A stretch of DNA of 64,000 bases, from positions 62,001-126,000 of the forward strand of contig LDIY01000007.1 in the NCBI GenBank assembly GCA_001468865.1. Reading direction: 5' to 3'. A model generated the notes under the pieces. The model was not told where the DNA came from and did no database searches. It saw only the letters and a list, made by a program, of their open reading frames with translations. Source of the stretch: a candidate division TM6 bacterium SOIL31. Lineage in GTDB: Bacteria > Babelota > Babeliae > Babelales > Vermiphilaceae. Position numbers and translations under genes: made by a program. Below are positions 34,679 through 43,385 of the stretch, piece after piece (position 1 is the first letter of the stretch; the number at the start of each line of letters is the position of its first letter).

Positions 34679-36178
34679 ATGTGTTTATCATTGGTTTCTC
34701 GTTTATTTTTTTTCAGCCTTGCATTACTATCGTTCTCATGGGCAGAAGCACGAAATGGCAATGTAGTAACTATTATTGGTACGGGCTATGTTGGCCTTGT
34801 TTCTGGTGCATGTCTTGCAGATATTGGCAATTCAGTAATCTGCGCAGATATTGATGCTCATAAGATAAAATTGCTCAAAAATCAGATTATGCCGATTTAT
34901 GAATTAGGACTTGAAGAGATTGTAGAGCGCAATGTTGAGGCAGGCAGACTGGTATTTACTGATGATGTTGCACAAGCAATTGCAGCAGGTGATATTATTT
35001 TTATTGCGGTAGGAACTCCCATGGGAGAAGATGGAAGTGCTAACCTTTCTTACATTAATGCTGTGGTAAAAACAATTGCAGATAATTTAAATAGCTACAA
35101 AATTATTGTAACCAAAAGTACGGTACCAGTCGGTACGGGAAAAAAAATACGAGAACAGTTAGAAAATGAATATGGCATAGATCCGAGTATGTTTAGTATT
35201 GTTTCAAATCCTGAATTCTTGCGAGAAGGATTGGCGGTTAATGATTTTCTCCATCCTGATCGGTTGGTGATTGGTACCGATTCTGATAGCGCTCTTATTG
35301 CGCTGTGTGAAGTATATGAAACATTAATTACCGGTGGAACTCCTTACGTTTTGACCAACGTTCAAACTGCCGAAATGATTAAATATGCATCAAATGCATT
35401 TTTATCAGTCAAAATAAGTTATATCAATGAAGTTGCAAATTTGTGCGATGCAACAGATGCTGATGTTAAAACAGTTGCGCGCGCCATGGGGTTAGATCAT
35501 CGAATCAGTCCTGCATTTTTGAATCCAGGGCCTGGGTTTGGAGGTTCTTGTTTTCCTAAAGATTCACAAGCAATAGTATACATTGCAAGTCAATATAATT
35601 TGCCCTTTCATACCGTACAGGCTGCTTTGAATGCAAATGAGATACAGCAATGCAAACCAGTTGAAAAACTGCAGTATCTTATGGCGCAAGAATTGCATGA
35701 AAGCTTGGAGGGTAAAACAATTGCGGTATTAGGCCTGGCTTTCAAAGCAAATACTGATGATGTACGCTATTCTCCTGCAATTACCACTATCAGATTGTTG
35801 CAAGAGCAGGGCGCATTAGTTCAAGCCTATGATCCTATTGCAATGAATAATATGAGTAGAATTTACCCTGATTTAAATTACTGCTCTTCTTCTTATGAAG
35901 CGGCTTTCAATGCGGACGCGGTCATCATTCTAACCGATTGGGATGAAATTAAACAAATTGATTTTGCACGGCTCAAAAAAATGATGCGAAATGCCATCAT
36001 TGTTGATGCTCGTAATGTGGTGAATCCAGAAACGCTCAAGCATCTTGGCTTTGCGTGTGACAACATCGGCCAATCCTACTTATGCAAAAAACGTAATGAA
36101 TATGGTCGTACCCTTATTCCTATACATTTACGAGGCCGACGAGGTTCTGATACGCTTTTGACCAAGCGAAACCGTTAA
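34679..36178 (+). CDS. UDP-glucose 6-dehydrogenase with an N-terminal signal peptide
   Basis: 499 residues. Oxidises UDP-glucose to UDP-glucuronate with NAD+. Rossmann motif IIGTGYVGL (32-40), catalytic C291 in GFGGSCFPKD, and the C-terminal domain with LGLAFKANTDD are all intact. Uniquely, residues 1-24 (LFFFSLALLSFSWAEA) form a textbook signal peptide, and AAAGGAGTCGGT directly before the ATG argues against a misplaced start. The family normally begins at the residue just before VVTIIG and is cytosolic. The last 25 residues are very basic (RGRRGSD, KRNR). Divergent from the exported GT2. Confidence 0.9.
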   Translation: MCLSLVSRLFFFSLALLSFSWAEARNGNVVTIIGTGYVGLVSGACLADIGNSVICADIDAHKIKLLKNQIMPIYELGLEEIVERNVEAGRLVFTDDVAQAIAAGDIIFIAVGTPMGEDGSANLSYINAVVKTIADNLNSYKIIVTKSTVPVGTGKKIREQLENEYGIDPSMFSIVSNPEFLREGLAVNDFLHPDRLVIGTDSDSALIALCEVYETLITGGTPYVLTNVQTAEMIKYASNAFLSVKISYINEVANLCDATDADVKTVARAMGLDHRISPAFLNPGPGFGGSCFPKDSQAIVYIASQYNLPFHTVQAALNANEIQQCKPVEKLQYLMAQELHESLEGKTIAVLGLAFKANTDDVRYSPAITTIRLLQEQGALVQAYDPIAMNNMSRIYPDLNYCSSSYEAAFNADAVIILTDWDEIKQIDFARLKKMMRNAIIVDARNVVNPETLKHLGFACDNIGQSYLCKKRNEYGRTLIPIHLRGRRGSDTLLTKRNR

Positions 36179-36276
36179 GAAAGCGCCATTCTATAATTGA
36201 TTGCAATTGATTTTTTGTTAAAATTAAGTAATGCTAAAAGGTAATTAATTTCAATCAAAAATAGGGAAAATTTTTT

Positions 36277-37050
36277 ATGAATTATAGAATGGTGTCTTTG
36301 TTGGCTGTGTTGCTCGCAAGTTCAGGGACGATGTGGGGAGCTGAATCGCCTTCAGTAAGGTTTAAAGCACTGAAAGACGGTGAAAAGATATCCACAAAGA
36401 AGGTTACTTTTCGCTTTGATAAGGGAGACATAGTAGCATACGCCGATGATTTTCCTACTGGAAGTTATACTCTTTGTGATGATCAGATGAATCAGCTCAT
36501 AAAGCATTCTAAAAAACCTACTATAATGACCATGAAATCAAAAAGCAATGGTTTTATCAAGCGCCTTGATACCGATAAAAAGAGTTTCAAATGTGCACTG
36601 AAGTGTAAAGCAGTGTATCATCTACTTAATCGAGCTACTCAAAATAATATTGAGAATATCTATTTGCTCACTCAAAATTCCGATATAAAGGTTTGGCGAA
36701 AGGCTGACATTGCAGATTGCAATAATGAGCCATGTTTAAATCTTGGTGATACTGTTAAAATGAATACAGAGTTAGTAAAGAGGTTGAAGAAAATATTTGC
36801 GACGGACACTACGACTACACATATAGGGATTCTTACATCTCATGGGCGTTTTTGTATAAGTCGAGAAGCGTTTGAAGCACGTTTTCCTTTATCTAATGAC
36901 CCAAAGAAAGACAGTCCAAGCCAACAAAAAAATTCATCAGGTAATTGGCTATCAAATAAATGGTCAAACGCAAGTTGGTCTCAGGTGTGTGTGGGCGGCG
37001 TTTCTTTTGCAGCAATTCTTGCAGCAATCTATTATTATTACAAAAAATAG
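36277..37050 (+). CDS. Exported protein with C-terminal membrane anchor, unknown function
   Basis: 257 residues with a signal peptide (MVSLLAVLLASSGTMWGAE), a basic soluble domain with four or five cysteines (CDDQMN, KCALKCK, DCNNEPC), a Ser/Asn/Gln-rich linker and a C-terminal hydrophobic segment (VCVGGVSFAAILAAIYYYYKK). The anchor plus tail-lysine layout matches the 25645 product in design. No family recognised. It has its own terminator. Confidence 0.7.
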   Translation: MNYRMVSLLAVLLASSGTMWGAESPSVRFKALKDGEKISTKKVTFRFDKGDIVAYADDFPTGSYTLCDDQMNQLIKHSKKPTIMTMKSKSNGFIKRLDTDKKSFKCALKCKAVYHLLNRATQNNIENIYLLTQNSDIKVWRKADIADCNNEPCLNLGDTVKMNTELVKRLKKIFATDTTTTHIGILTSHGRFCISREAFEARFPLSNDPKKDSPSQQKNSSGNWLSNKWSNASWSQVCVGGVSFAAILAAIYYYYKK

Positions 37051-37062
37051 TTATTAATTTAA

Positions 37063-37108
37063 AAAAGAAAACCCCTCTGGAGATATTCCAAAAGGGGTTT
37101 TCTTTTTT
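37063..37108. terminator. Bidirectional terminator
   Basis: AAAAGAAAACCCCT (37063-37076) pairs with AGGGGTTTTCTTTT (from 37093) between converging genes. Confidence 0.88.
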
Positions 37109-37122
37109 AGTGTATGAATTTT

Positions 37123-38034
37123 TTAATCATTCCAACTGATTGCCGCTTGTTCATTATCTATATTTTTTGATAGTGAAGGGCGATAGTGTTTAGGCATCCA
37201 ACTTTTAGCCCACCAATGTATGGCAAATGCTCCTTGTTGTGCCCATGCAACACGATTATCAATAGTATCGCGGCATCCCAGCGGATTAAAATAGAATGCG
37301 GGAAATATCATATCTTTGTTACCATCACGGCCGGCCATTGCATAAAATGATTTGGTGAAATGCACGGGACCTGTTTTTTTAGGAGCTCCTTTGAGATGCC
37401 AATTATTTTTAATTGTTTCTATGCAATATTTCAAGATAGGATGCCCAGGGCGTGAGGCGATAAGTGCTGTTCCTATTTGTACAAATAGTGCATCAAGAGG
37501 TTGAAGTCCTGTGTAAAAATCATACGTGTAATGCAACTCATCAAATGAGCGTAAACATTCACAATCAACATCTGCATAAATTCCGCCATAGTTGAATAAT
37601 AATTCATATCGTAAAATGTCTGATTTCACTCCATAATTATCAGTCGCATCATATAATTCTTGGTTATGTAGGTGCAATTGCGCCACATCATTATCTGTCC
37701 ACAATTTGTACATCCAGCCTCTGCCTTGGTGATGTTCAATCCATGATTGTTGGAGACCTTTAAATTCTTCGGGGAACGGACTTCCTAACCAAATTTGATG
37801 AATTATTTTTGGTATGATCAGTTTCGATTGAGCCTTACAAGTTACTTGTGCTTCATACATATTTTTGAAAAATTCATAGAGTGTGTTTCCATCTATTCCC
37901 ACAATGTGAGTGGTGATGGTATATACATCAGGGAATTTCTTTTGCTGCATTGCGTCATCAAAGGGCAAGTAAGGCCACGTGGCATTGATACATGAGGAAA
38001 AAGAAAGAGAGAGTAAAAGTAGCGGAATAATCAT
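37123..38034 (-). CDS. Exported DXD glycosyltransferase (OCH1 / Gly_transf_sug type)
   Basis: 303 residues with a signal peptide (IIPLLLLSLSFSSCINA). The family core is KIIHQIWLGSPFPE (75-89), then GVKSDILRYELLFNYGGIYADVDCE with the metal motif D155-V-D157. This family (Pfam 04488) includes yeast OCH1 mannosyltransferase and the catalytic domains of large clostridial toxins and several host-targeted bacterial glycosyltransferases. With its export signal it may glycosylate surface or host proteins; the latter is inference. ATG follows AAAGGAAAAGC. Confidence 0.85.
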   Translation of the reverse strand: MIIPLLLLSLSFSSCINATWPYLPFDDAMQQKKFPDVYTITTHIVGIDGNTLYEFFKNMYEAQVTCKAQSKLIIPKIIHQIWLGSPFPEEFKGLQQSWIEHHQGRGWMYKLWTDNDVAQLHLHNQELYDATDNYGVKSDILRYELLFNYGGIYADVDCECLRSFDELHYTYDFYTGLQPLDALFVQIGTALIASRPGHPILKYCIETIKNNWHLKGAPKKTGPVHFTKSFYAMAGRDGNKDMIFPAFYFNPLGCRDTIDNRVAWAQQGAFAIHWWAKSWMPKHYRPSLSKNIDNEQAAISWND

Positions 38035-38181
38035 TGCTTTTCCTTTATTTACCCATCATATGGGGACCCCAATAAAGATTATTACTTGATATAGGGATTT
38101 TAATAAAACTATAACTCATATAAAGACAAAAAAGGAAAAAAATCAATCAAAAAAAGGTATAAGAAAAAGGAGAGTCAAACA

Positions 38182-39123
38182 ATGCAAAAGATAGTAATGA
38201 GTCTGTTGTGCCTGCTGGGAACTGTCTTTTTGAGTGGGATGGAGTCTGCCAGTCAGATTGTTTCCGGTTGTTCTCGGGGGGCTGAAGTTCTTAAGGCAGT
38301 ATTGCTGAAAAAACCATCTCTAAGTATTATTGAAGCACGAGAAATTATTTTACCTATTGCCCTAACATCAAAAGAATTATATTGCATTTTTGATACAAGA
38401 CAGTTTGTGTACAATATAATTGCGCAATGTGAGTTATATAGTGGAAAACCACGGGGCGCACTAGCAAAGGCGCTCAAAATTCGCCGTGCAAATAATTATA
38501 TTCATTTTAATCATCGGATGTATATCAGTACAATTAGCTCATATTTTGATAAAAAAACACTCAAGCAATTCCGTTTTTTTCTGGAATTGGGAGGAGACCC
38601 TCATTATAGTACACCCCTTTTTGGAAAAACTTTTTTAATGAATGCAGTTCATTTTAATAATCCACGCTTTGTAGAATTTCTGCTTAATTTAAAAGTCTCC
38701 CTCAGTACTCGTGATCATAAGGGGCGTACCGCACGTCATTTTAATTTAATTTATGACGCAAAAGAATTAGAAAAATCGCTCTATTTTATCATTAATTATC
38801 TTTGTCCATTAGGGATGCGCTGCCGTTTACGCCCCAATGACTCTTTTGATATGACGTGTGCACCTTTTGTTGAAGCAGAGATTAAACGATTAGCCAAGGC
38901 TTTATATATAGATAAAGTATTTGAAGAAGCTCAAGCAGAGCCGGTGGGAAATCGTAAAGATAATCCCTTATTAATGATGCTTGCCGCACGAGACGGCCTT
39001 ATTGTCAGAGAAGTATTAAGGGAAATATATCGTTATAAAAACGAGAATATGAAGAAGGGTGTTCCTCAATGGCTCTATAAAATTTTATATGTTATAAAAC
39101 ATACTTTACCAGATACTATATAA
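38182..39123 (+). CDS. Exported ankyrin-repeat-like protein
   Basis: 313 residues with signal peptide (MSLLCLLGTVFLSGME). Middle part has one good ankyrin unit and flanking weak ones: GGDPHYSTPLFGKTFLMNAV then FVEFLLNLKVSLSTRDHKGRTARH. A later LLMMLAARDGLIVREVL could be another. Ankyrin proteins with signal peptides are typical of protist-associated bacteria, where they bind host proteins. The start follows AAAGGAGAGTC. Single gene, ending 75 bp before alaS. Confidence 0.7.
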   Translation: MQKIVMSLLCLLGTVFLSGMESASQIVSGCSRGAEVLKAVLLKKPSLSIIEAREIILPIALTSKELYCIFDTRQFVYNIIAQCELYSGKPRGALAKALKIRRANNYIHFNHRMYISTISSYFDKKTLKQFRFFLELGGDPHYSTPLFGKTFLMNAVHFNNPRFVEFLLNLKVSLSTRDHKGRTARHFNLIYDAKELEKSLYFIINYLCPLGMRCRLRPNDSFDMTCAPFVEAEIKRLAKALYIDKVFEEAQAEPVGNRKDNPLLMMLAARDGLIVREVLREIYRYKNENMKKGVPQWLYKILYVIKHTLPDTI

Positions 39124-39197
39124 CATATGCCTGGGCTTTTAACTTATCTCAAAATATGGAATACTAAGTTATAGAGGTATTTCTATAAGGGATAAAA

Positions 39198-41789
39198 ATG
39201 AATTCACGCGAGATTCGAAACAAATTCATACAGTTTTTTGCTCAAAATGGCCATGAACCCGTTGCAAGCTCATCATTGATCCCCGCTCAGGATCCAACGC
39301 TTCTTTTTACCAATGCGGGAATGAATCAATTTAAAGATCTTTTCTTGGGATTAGAAAAGCGCAGCTATAATCGCGCGGTAAGCATTCAAAAATGCGTACG
39401 GGCCGGTGGAAAACATAACGATTTGGATAATGTGGGGTTCACCAAGCGCCATCTTACCTTTTTTGAAATGATGGGCAACTTCTCTTTTGGCAACTATTTC
39501 AAAAAAGATGCCATTCGTTATGCCTGGGATTTTTTAACCAAGCAGTTGGGTCTTGCTCCTGAAACAATGTATGTTTCGGTGTTTGAGACTGACGATGAAG
39601 CGTATGATATCTGGCATACTGAAATTCATGTTCCTTCAAACCGTATTTATCGTCTGGGTGCAAAAGATAATTTCTGGCAAATGGGGGATGTTGGGCCCTG
39701 TGGTCCGTGTACTGAAATTTATATTGATCGTGGAGCGCAATATGGTCATGCTAACGTGGCCGAATGCGGCCCAGGATGTGATTGCGATCGCTTTTTAGAA
39801 GTTTGGAATCTGGTATTCATGCAATTTGATCGTCAACCTGATGGAGCATTCAAACCGTTAAAGCAAACAGGCGTCGATACTGGTATGGGGCTTGAACGGA
39901 TTTGTAGCGTGGTGCAAAATAAAGATTCTGTTTATAATACCGATATTTTTGCTCCTCTTTTATCAAAGATAGAAGAATTAACAGGAGTTGTTTATAAAGA
40001 TCAGCAGGGCGAAATGAAAGCAGCGTTTCACGTAATTGCTGACCATATTCGTTCTTCTACCTTGATTATTGCAGATGGTTGCGCACCAACAAATGACGGT
40101 CGTGGTTACGTTTTGCGCAAAATTATTCGTCGTGCGGCATTGTTTGTGCAGAAGTTAACTGATAAAAATATATTTCCTGAACTTTCACGTGTTGTTGTGG
40201 CAGAGTTTGGCGATATATATCCAGAGCTTCATACCAATAAAGAGCTGATTTATACCATACTTAAAAGTGAGATAGATAAATTTGCCGCAAATCTTATTCG
40301 TGGCAAAACTATTTTGAACGAATATTTTGAACATTCAAAAAACAATAAAATTATCACGGGCGAGCAAGCGTTTAAGCTGTATGATACGTATGGCTTTCCG
40401 ATTGAATTGATCGGCGCTGCCGTACGTGAAAAAGGTTATAGTGTTGATATGGATGGTTTTGATGCTGAAATGGAAAAGCAGCAAAATCAATCCGGCAAAA
40501 AAGTTGCTGATCTTTTATCCCATCTTGAAGTTGATGTAACTTCTGAATTTACTGGTTACAAAGAATTAGAAACACCATCAAAAATTGCAGCACTTGTTGT
40601 GGATGGGCAATTGGTAGATAAAGTTGCTGCTGGTCAAGCGGTATATGTTGTTACAGAACAATCGCCATTCTTTATTGTTGGTGGCGGCCAAGTTCCTGAT
40701 CAGGGATGGATTATTATTAACGGCATAGAAACTCCGATTAAAGAAGTGCGTTTTATTGGTAATGCAATTGCCGCGCATATAATCTCTCCTGAAAAAATAA
40801 GTGTGGGTGAAAAAGTAACTTCACGCGTGGATAAAACCTGGCGTACCAATGCGATGAAAAATCACACCGCGACTCATTTATTGCAAGCAGCACTCATTGA
40901 ACTTTTTGGTAAACAAATTCAACAATCAGGATCATTGGTGCATCCTGATTATTTGCGTTTTGATTTTACGTATCATCAACAACTTTCTGCTGAAGATATT
41001 AAACGAGTTGAAGATTTGGTAAATGAAAAAATCCGTGCAAATATTCCGGTTATTATAGAATATTGCAGCTTAAAAGAAGCTCAAAAAAAAGGAGCGCTTG
41101 CATTTTTTGGTGAAAAATATAAACCAGAAAATGTGCGCATGGTTCAAGTGGATGATTTTTCTATTGAATTATGTGGCGGTACGCATGTGCGCGCGACAGG
41201 TGATATTGGTGCTTTCAAAATTACTGAAAGCGTTGCGCTTTCTGCAGGCCATCGCCGTATTTTTGCAGTTACTGGTCCGGGAGCAATTGATCTGTTCCAA
41301 GATACTTTTAATGCGGTAAAAGCATTGAGCCAGGAATATAAAGTTAAGCGCGAAGACGTTCTTGAAGCGATTAATAAGCAAAAAGAACAGCTCAAATCCG
41401 CGCAACAAGAAATTAAGCAATTAAAGCAACAATCTCTCTTGATGCAAATGCCGAGCATGTTGCAAGGTGTTGAACAGATCAAAGGGGTACCCTTCTTATG
41501 TATTTATGATGCGAATATTTCTGCAGAAGATATGCGCATGTTAGTAGCAGCCCTTGAAAAAAAACAACCAGGCTTTTATTTTGTATATAATATGATTGGT
41601 AATCAAGTATCGTTTTATGCAGCAGTTTCATCTGAATTTGCTCATGCAATTGATATGAAACAGTTTGGCGTATGGTTACAAACACAAGGTCTTCGCGGTG
41701 GAGGATCAAAAAACAGCATTCAAGGTGGTGGAGAAAAATTCAATCCACAACTTGGTGCGGCAATTAAACAATGGATGCAAAATAGTTAA
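39198..41789 (+). CDS. alaS: Alanyl-tRNA synthetase
   Basis: 863 residues, full length. Class-II catalytic core at the N-terminus (SSLIPAQDPTLLFTNAGMNQ, KRHLTFFEMMGNFSFG), tRNA recognition domain, then the editing domain with zinc-binding HTATHLL and CGGTHV motifs and the C-Ala domain at the end. Charges tRNA-Ala and hydrolyses mischarged Ser/Gly. Short anticodon-independent recognition means no further domain is expected. The ATG follows AAGGGATAAAA. A small exported protein gene follows 22 bp downstream. Confidence 0.98.
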   Translation: MNSREIRNKFIQFFAQNGHEPVASSSLIPAQDPTLLFTNAGMNQFKDLFLGLEKRSYNRAVSIQKCVRAGGKHNDLDNVGFTKRHLTFFEMMGNFSFGNYFKKDAIRYAWDFLTKQLGLAPETMYVSVFETDDEAYDIWHTEIHVPSNRIYRLGAKDNFWQMGDVGPCGPCTEIYIDRGAQYGHANVAECGPGCDCDRFLEVWNLVFMQFDRQPDGAFKPLKQTGVDTGMGLERICSVVQNKDSVYNTDIFAPLLSKIEELTGVVYKDQQGEMKAAFHVIADHIRSSTLIIADGCAPTNDGRGYVLRKIIRRAALFVQKLTDKNIFPELSRVVVAEFGDIYPELHTNKELIYTILKSEIDKFAANLIRGKTILNEYFEHSKNNKIITGEQAFKLYDTYGFPIELIGAAVREKGYSVDMDGFDAEMEKQQNQSGKKVADLLSHLEVDVTSEFTGYKELETPSKIAALVVDGQLVDKVAAGQAVYVVTEQSPFFIVGGGQVPDQGWIIINGIETPIKEVRFIGNAIAAHIISPEKISVGEKVTSRVDKTWRTNAMKNHTATHLLQAALIELFGKQIQQSGSLVHPDYLRFDFTYHQQLSAEDIKRVEDLVNEKIRANIPVIIEYCSLKEAQKKGALAFFGEKYKPENVRMVQVDDFSIELCGGTHVRATGDIGAFKITESVALSAGHRRIFAVTGPGAIDLFQDTFNAVKALSQEYKVKREDVLEAINKQKEQLKSAQQEIKQLKQQSLLMQMPSMLQGVEQIKGVPFLCIYDANISAEDMRMLVAALEKKQPGFYFVYNMIGNQVSFYAAVSSEFAHAIDMKQFGVWLQTQGLRGGGSKNSIQGGGEKFNPQLGAAIKQWMQNS

Positions 41790-41811
41790 ACCTTATACAG
41801 CAAGGATTTTG

Positions 41812-42069
41812 ATGAAGAATGTAATGATAGTTGCCTTATTGAGTGTAGGAATATGTGTTGCGGGAGAACGTGCTCCGAATAATGCAGCTCCATTGCAAGC
41901 ACCTGTTTTGTTTGTTATGGCCGCTGCTGTTGCGCAGGAAAATAATGGTCAAGTCCAAGAGCAAAAACCAAAACACGGCACACAACCTAAAAGAAAAAGT
42001 AATTTTACTAAGTTTATCCCCACAAGAGAAAGGAATCCTGCTACTAAGGGTTATAAGGTAAAAAGGTAA
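41812..42069 (+). CDS. Small exported basic protein
   Basis: The frame opens inside alaS, but AAGGATTTTG precedes the ATG at 41812. The 85-residue product has a signal peptide (NVMIVALLSVGICVAGE) and a Gln/Lys-rich basic mature part (EQKPKHGTQPKRKSNF...). It resembles the 21100 product in size and charge but not in alignable sequence. A strong terminator follows immediately. Confidence 0.6.
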   Translation: MKNVMIVALLSVGICVAGERAPNNAAPLQAPVLFVMAAAVAQENNGQVQEQKPKHGTQPKRKSNFTKFIPTRERNPATKGYKVKR

Positions 42070-42082
42070 TTTTAAACAGAAT

Positions 42083-42123
42083 AATTAAAAGAGGACAGAT
42101 TTTTTATCTGTCCTCTTTTAATT
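42083..42123. terminator. Bidirectional terminator overlapping the pth stop
   Basis: AATTAAAAGAGGACAGAT pairs with ATCTGTCCTCTTTTAATT: an 18-bp perfect stem with a five-T loop. Confidence 0.92.
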
Positions 42124-42640
42124 ATATCACTTCCTCAATCATCTTCACCGCATTTTCAATAAGCGGTTCAACAACTTCGTCCTTTCCAAAATTACTCAAA
42201 ACATAATCCGGCACATCTTCTTTGTTCTGTGGTCTTCCCACACCAAAGCGTAAGCGATGGAAATCCGCACCACATTGTTCCATAATTGAACGCAAACCAT
42301 TATGGCCACGATGACTACCGCCTGTCTTCATTTCAACCTTGCCAAACGGTTTTTCAAGTTCGTCGTGAATAACAAGTAAATTATTTGCAGTTAATCCTTG
42401 TTTAAGAAGCGAGGGAATAACTTTGCCCGAACTGTTCATGAATGTTTGTGGTTTAACGAGCGTTATTTTTTCACCATTGATTTCAATGTCTGCTGTTTCA
42501 CGATCAGCTTTTTTTTGCCACGAAGCACCGTACTTTTCTGCTAATGCATCAATAACAAGAAAACCGATATTGTGTCTATTGTAATGATATTTGGCGCCGG
42601 GATTGCCAAGTCCGATGATTATTTTTATGGGATATTTCAT
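42122..42640 (-). CDS. pth: Peptidyl-tRNA hydrolase
   Basis: 172 residues. Frees tRNA from dropped-off peptidyl-tRNA. Family motifs: IIGLGNPGAKYHYNRHNIGF with the catalytic His in RHN, KPQTFMNSSG, IHDELEKPFGKVEMKTGGSH and RFGVGRP. The short C-terminus is typical of reduced genomes. The start codon overlaps the stop of the upstream GNAT gene by four bases (ATGA type), so translation is probably coupled. Confidence 0.97.
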   Translation of the reverse strand: MKYPIKIIIGLGNPGAKYHYNRHNIGFLVIDALAEKYGASWQKKADRETADIEINGEKITLVKPQTFMNSSGKVIPSLLKQGLTANNLLVIHDELEKPFGKVEMKTGGSHRGHNGLRSIMEQCGADFHRLRFGVGRPQNKEDVPDYVLSNFGKDEVVEPLIENAVKMIEEVI

Positions 42641-43314
42641 GATGATTTTTTTTCAAGTTTTTTAAACCAAAAAATGAGTGGGTGTTGTTGTGTTTTAACA
42701 GTGCCATCAGCTTGATGTGTAGGCCAACTTGCATAAGCTAATATAGGTGATTTATTGTATCCCAGATTATTCCATAGCGGAACAAGAGATCGGTGATTTT
42801 TTGGTTTAAGTGGATGATTGTGATGGTATTCCGTGACAAAACATGTTGATTTGTAGCCTTTGCTTTGAGCATAACTTTCTAATGTTGCAAAAAGCTTTGG
42901 GCTTAAACCTTTTCTTCTATGCTCGGCTAAAAGAATAATATCTGCAAAATAATAATGTTTTTCTGGCTCCAGGCCTTCTTCTTTAAAGATATCTATAATA
43001 GGATTTTCAAACATTGGGCTGTAGTGGATAAAATCAGAGCCACATAAAAAACCAACAGGCACATCTTGATGATATGCAATCGCAAGGGCGCTGTGTGAAT
43101 GTTGAGCATATTTATCCAAATCATTCATTTCATCATCAACATTTCCTTCATACAGATAAGGATAATCTCGAAAAACAGTGATACGTGCTTGGGCAACAAA
43201 CGGTATAAGAGGTTTAATTTCCTCTTGCGTAAGGATTTTGATGATATAATCTTCTTTGTTTTCGCTGGAAACAAGAGCTGTGAAGATGAAAAGAGAGGTT
43301 AAAATTTTTTTCAT
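42637..43314 (-). CDS. Exported GNAT-family N-acetyltransferase
   Basis: 225 residues. A short signal peptide (KKILTSLFIFTALVSSE) precedes a GNAT fold: IIKILTQEEIKPLIPFV, VPVGFLCGSD, and motif A ADIILLAEHRRKGLSPKLF with R133-R134-K135-G136 for the acetyl-CoA pyrophosphate, then GYKSTCFVTE. It would acetylate an amine on an unknown acceptor. An acetyl-CoA enzyme with an export signal is odd, since acetyl-CoA is cytosolic. AGGAACATACT precedes the ATG. Translationally coupled to pth. Confidence 0.75.
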   Translation of the reverse strand: MKKILTSLFIFTALVSSENKEDYIIKILTQEEIKPLIPFVAQARITVFRDYPYLYEGNVDDEMNDLDKYAQHSHSALAIAYHQDVPVGFLCGSDFIHYSPMFENPIIDIFKEEGLEPEKHYYFADIILLAEHRRKGLSPKLFATLESYAQSKGYKSTCFVTEYHHNHPLKPKNHRSLVPLWNNLGYNKSPILAYASWPTHQADGTVKTQQHPLIFWFKKLEKKSS

Positions 43315-43325
43315 AGTATGTTCCT

Positions 43326-43356
43326 AAAAAAAAGCGGTTGTTTTACCAACCGCTTC
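43326..43356 (-). terminator. Terminator of the Skp-like gene
   Basis: AAGCGGTTG (43332-43340) pairs with CAACCGCTT (43347-43355); minus-strand T-run at 43325-43331 complement. Confidence 0.85.
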
Positions 43357-43385
43357 ATCATTTCTATTATCTTCAGGACATATTT

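Noticed and set aside
34679..34750. Idea that the Ugd signal peptide is a wrong start
   Set aside because: AAAGGAGTCGG directly precedes this ATG, and no good alternative start with a binding site exists before the Rossmann motif.
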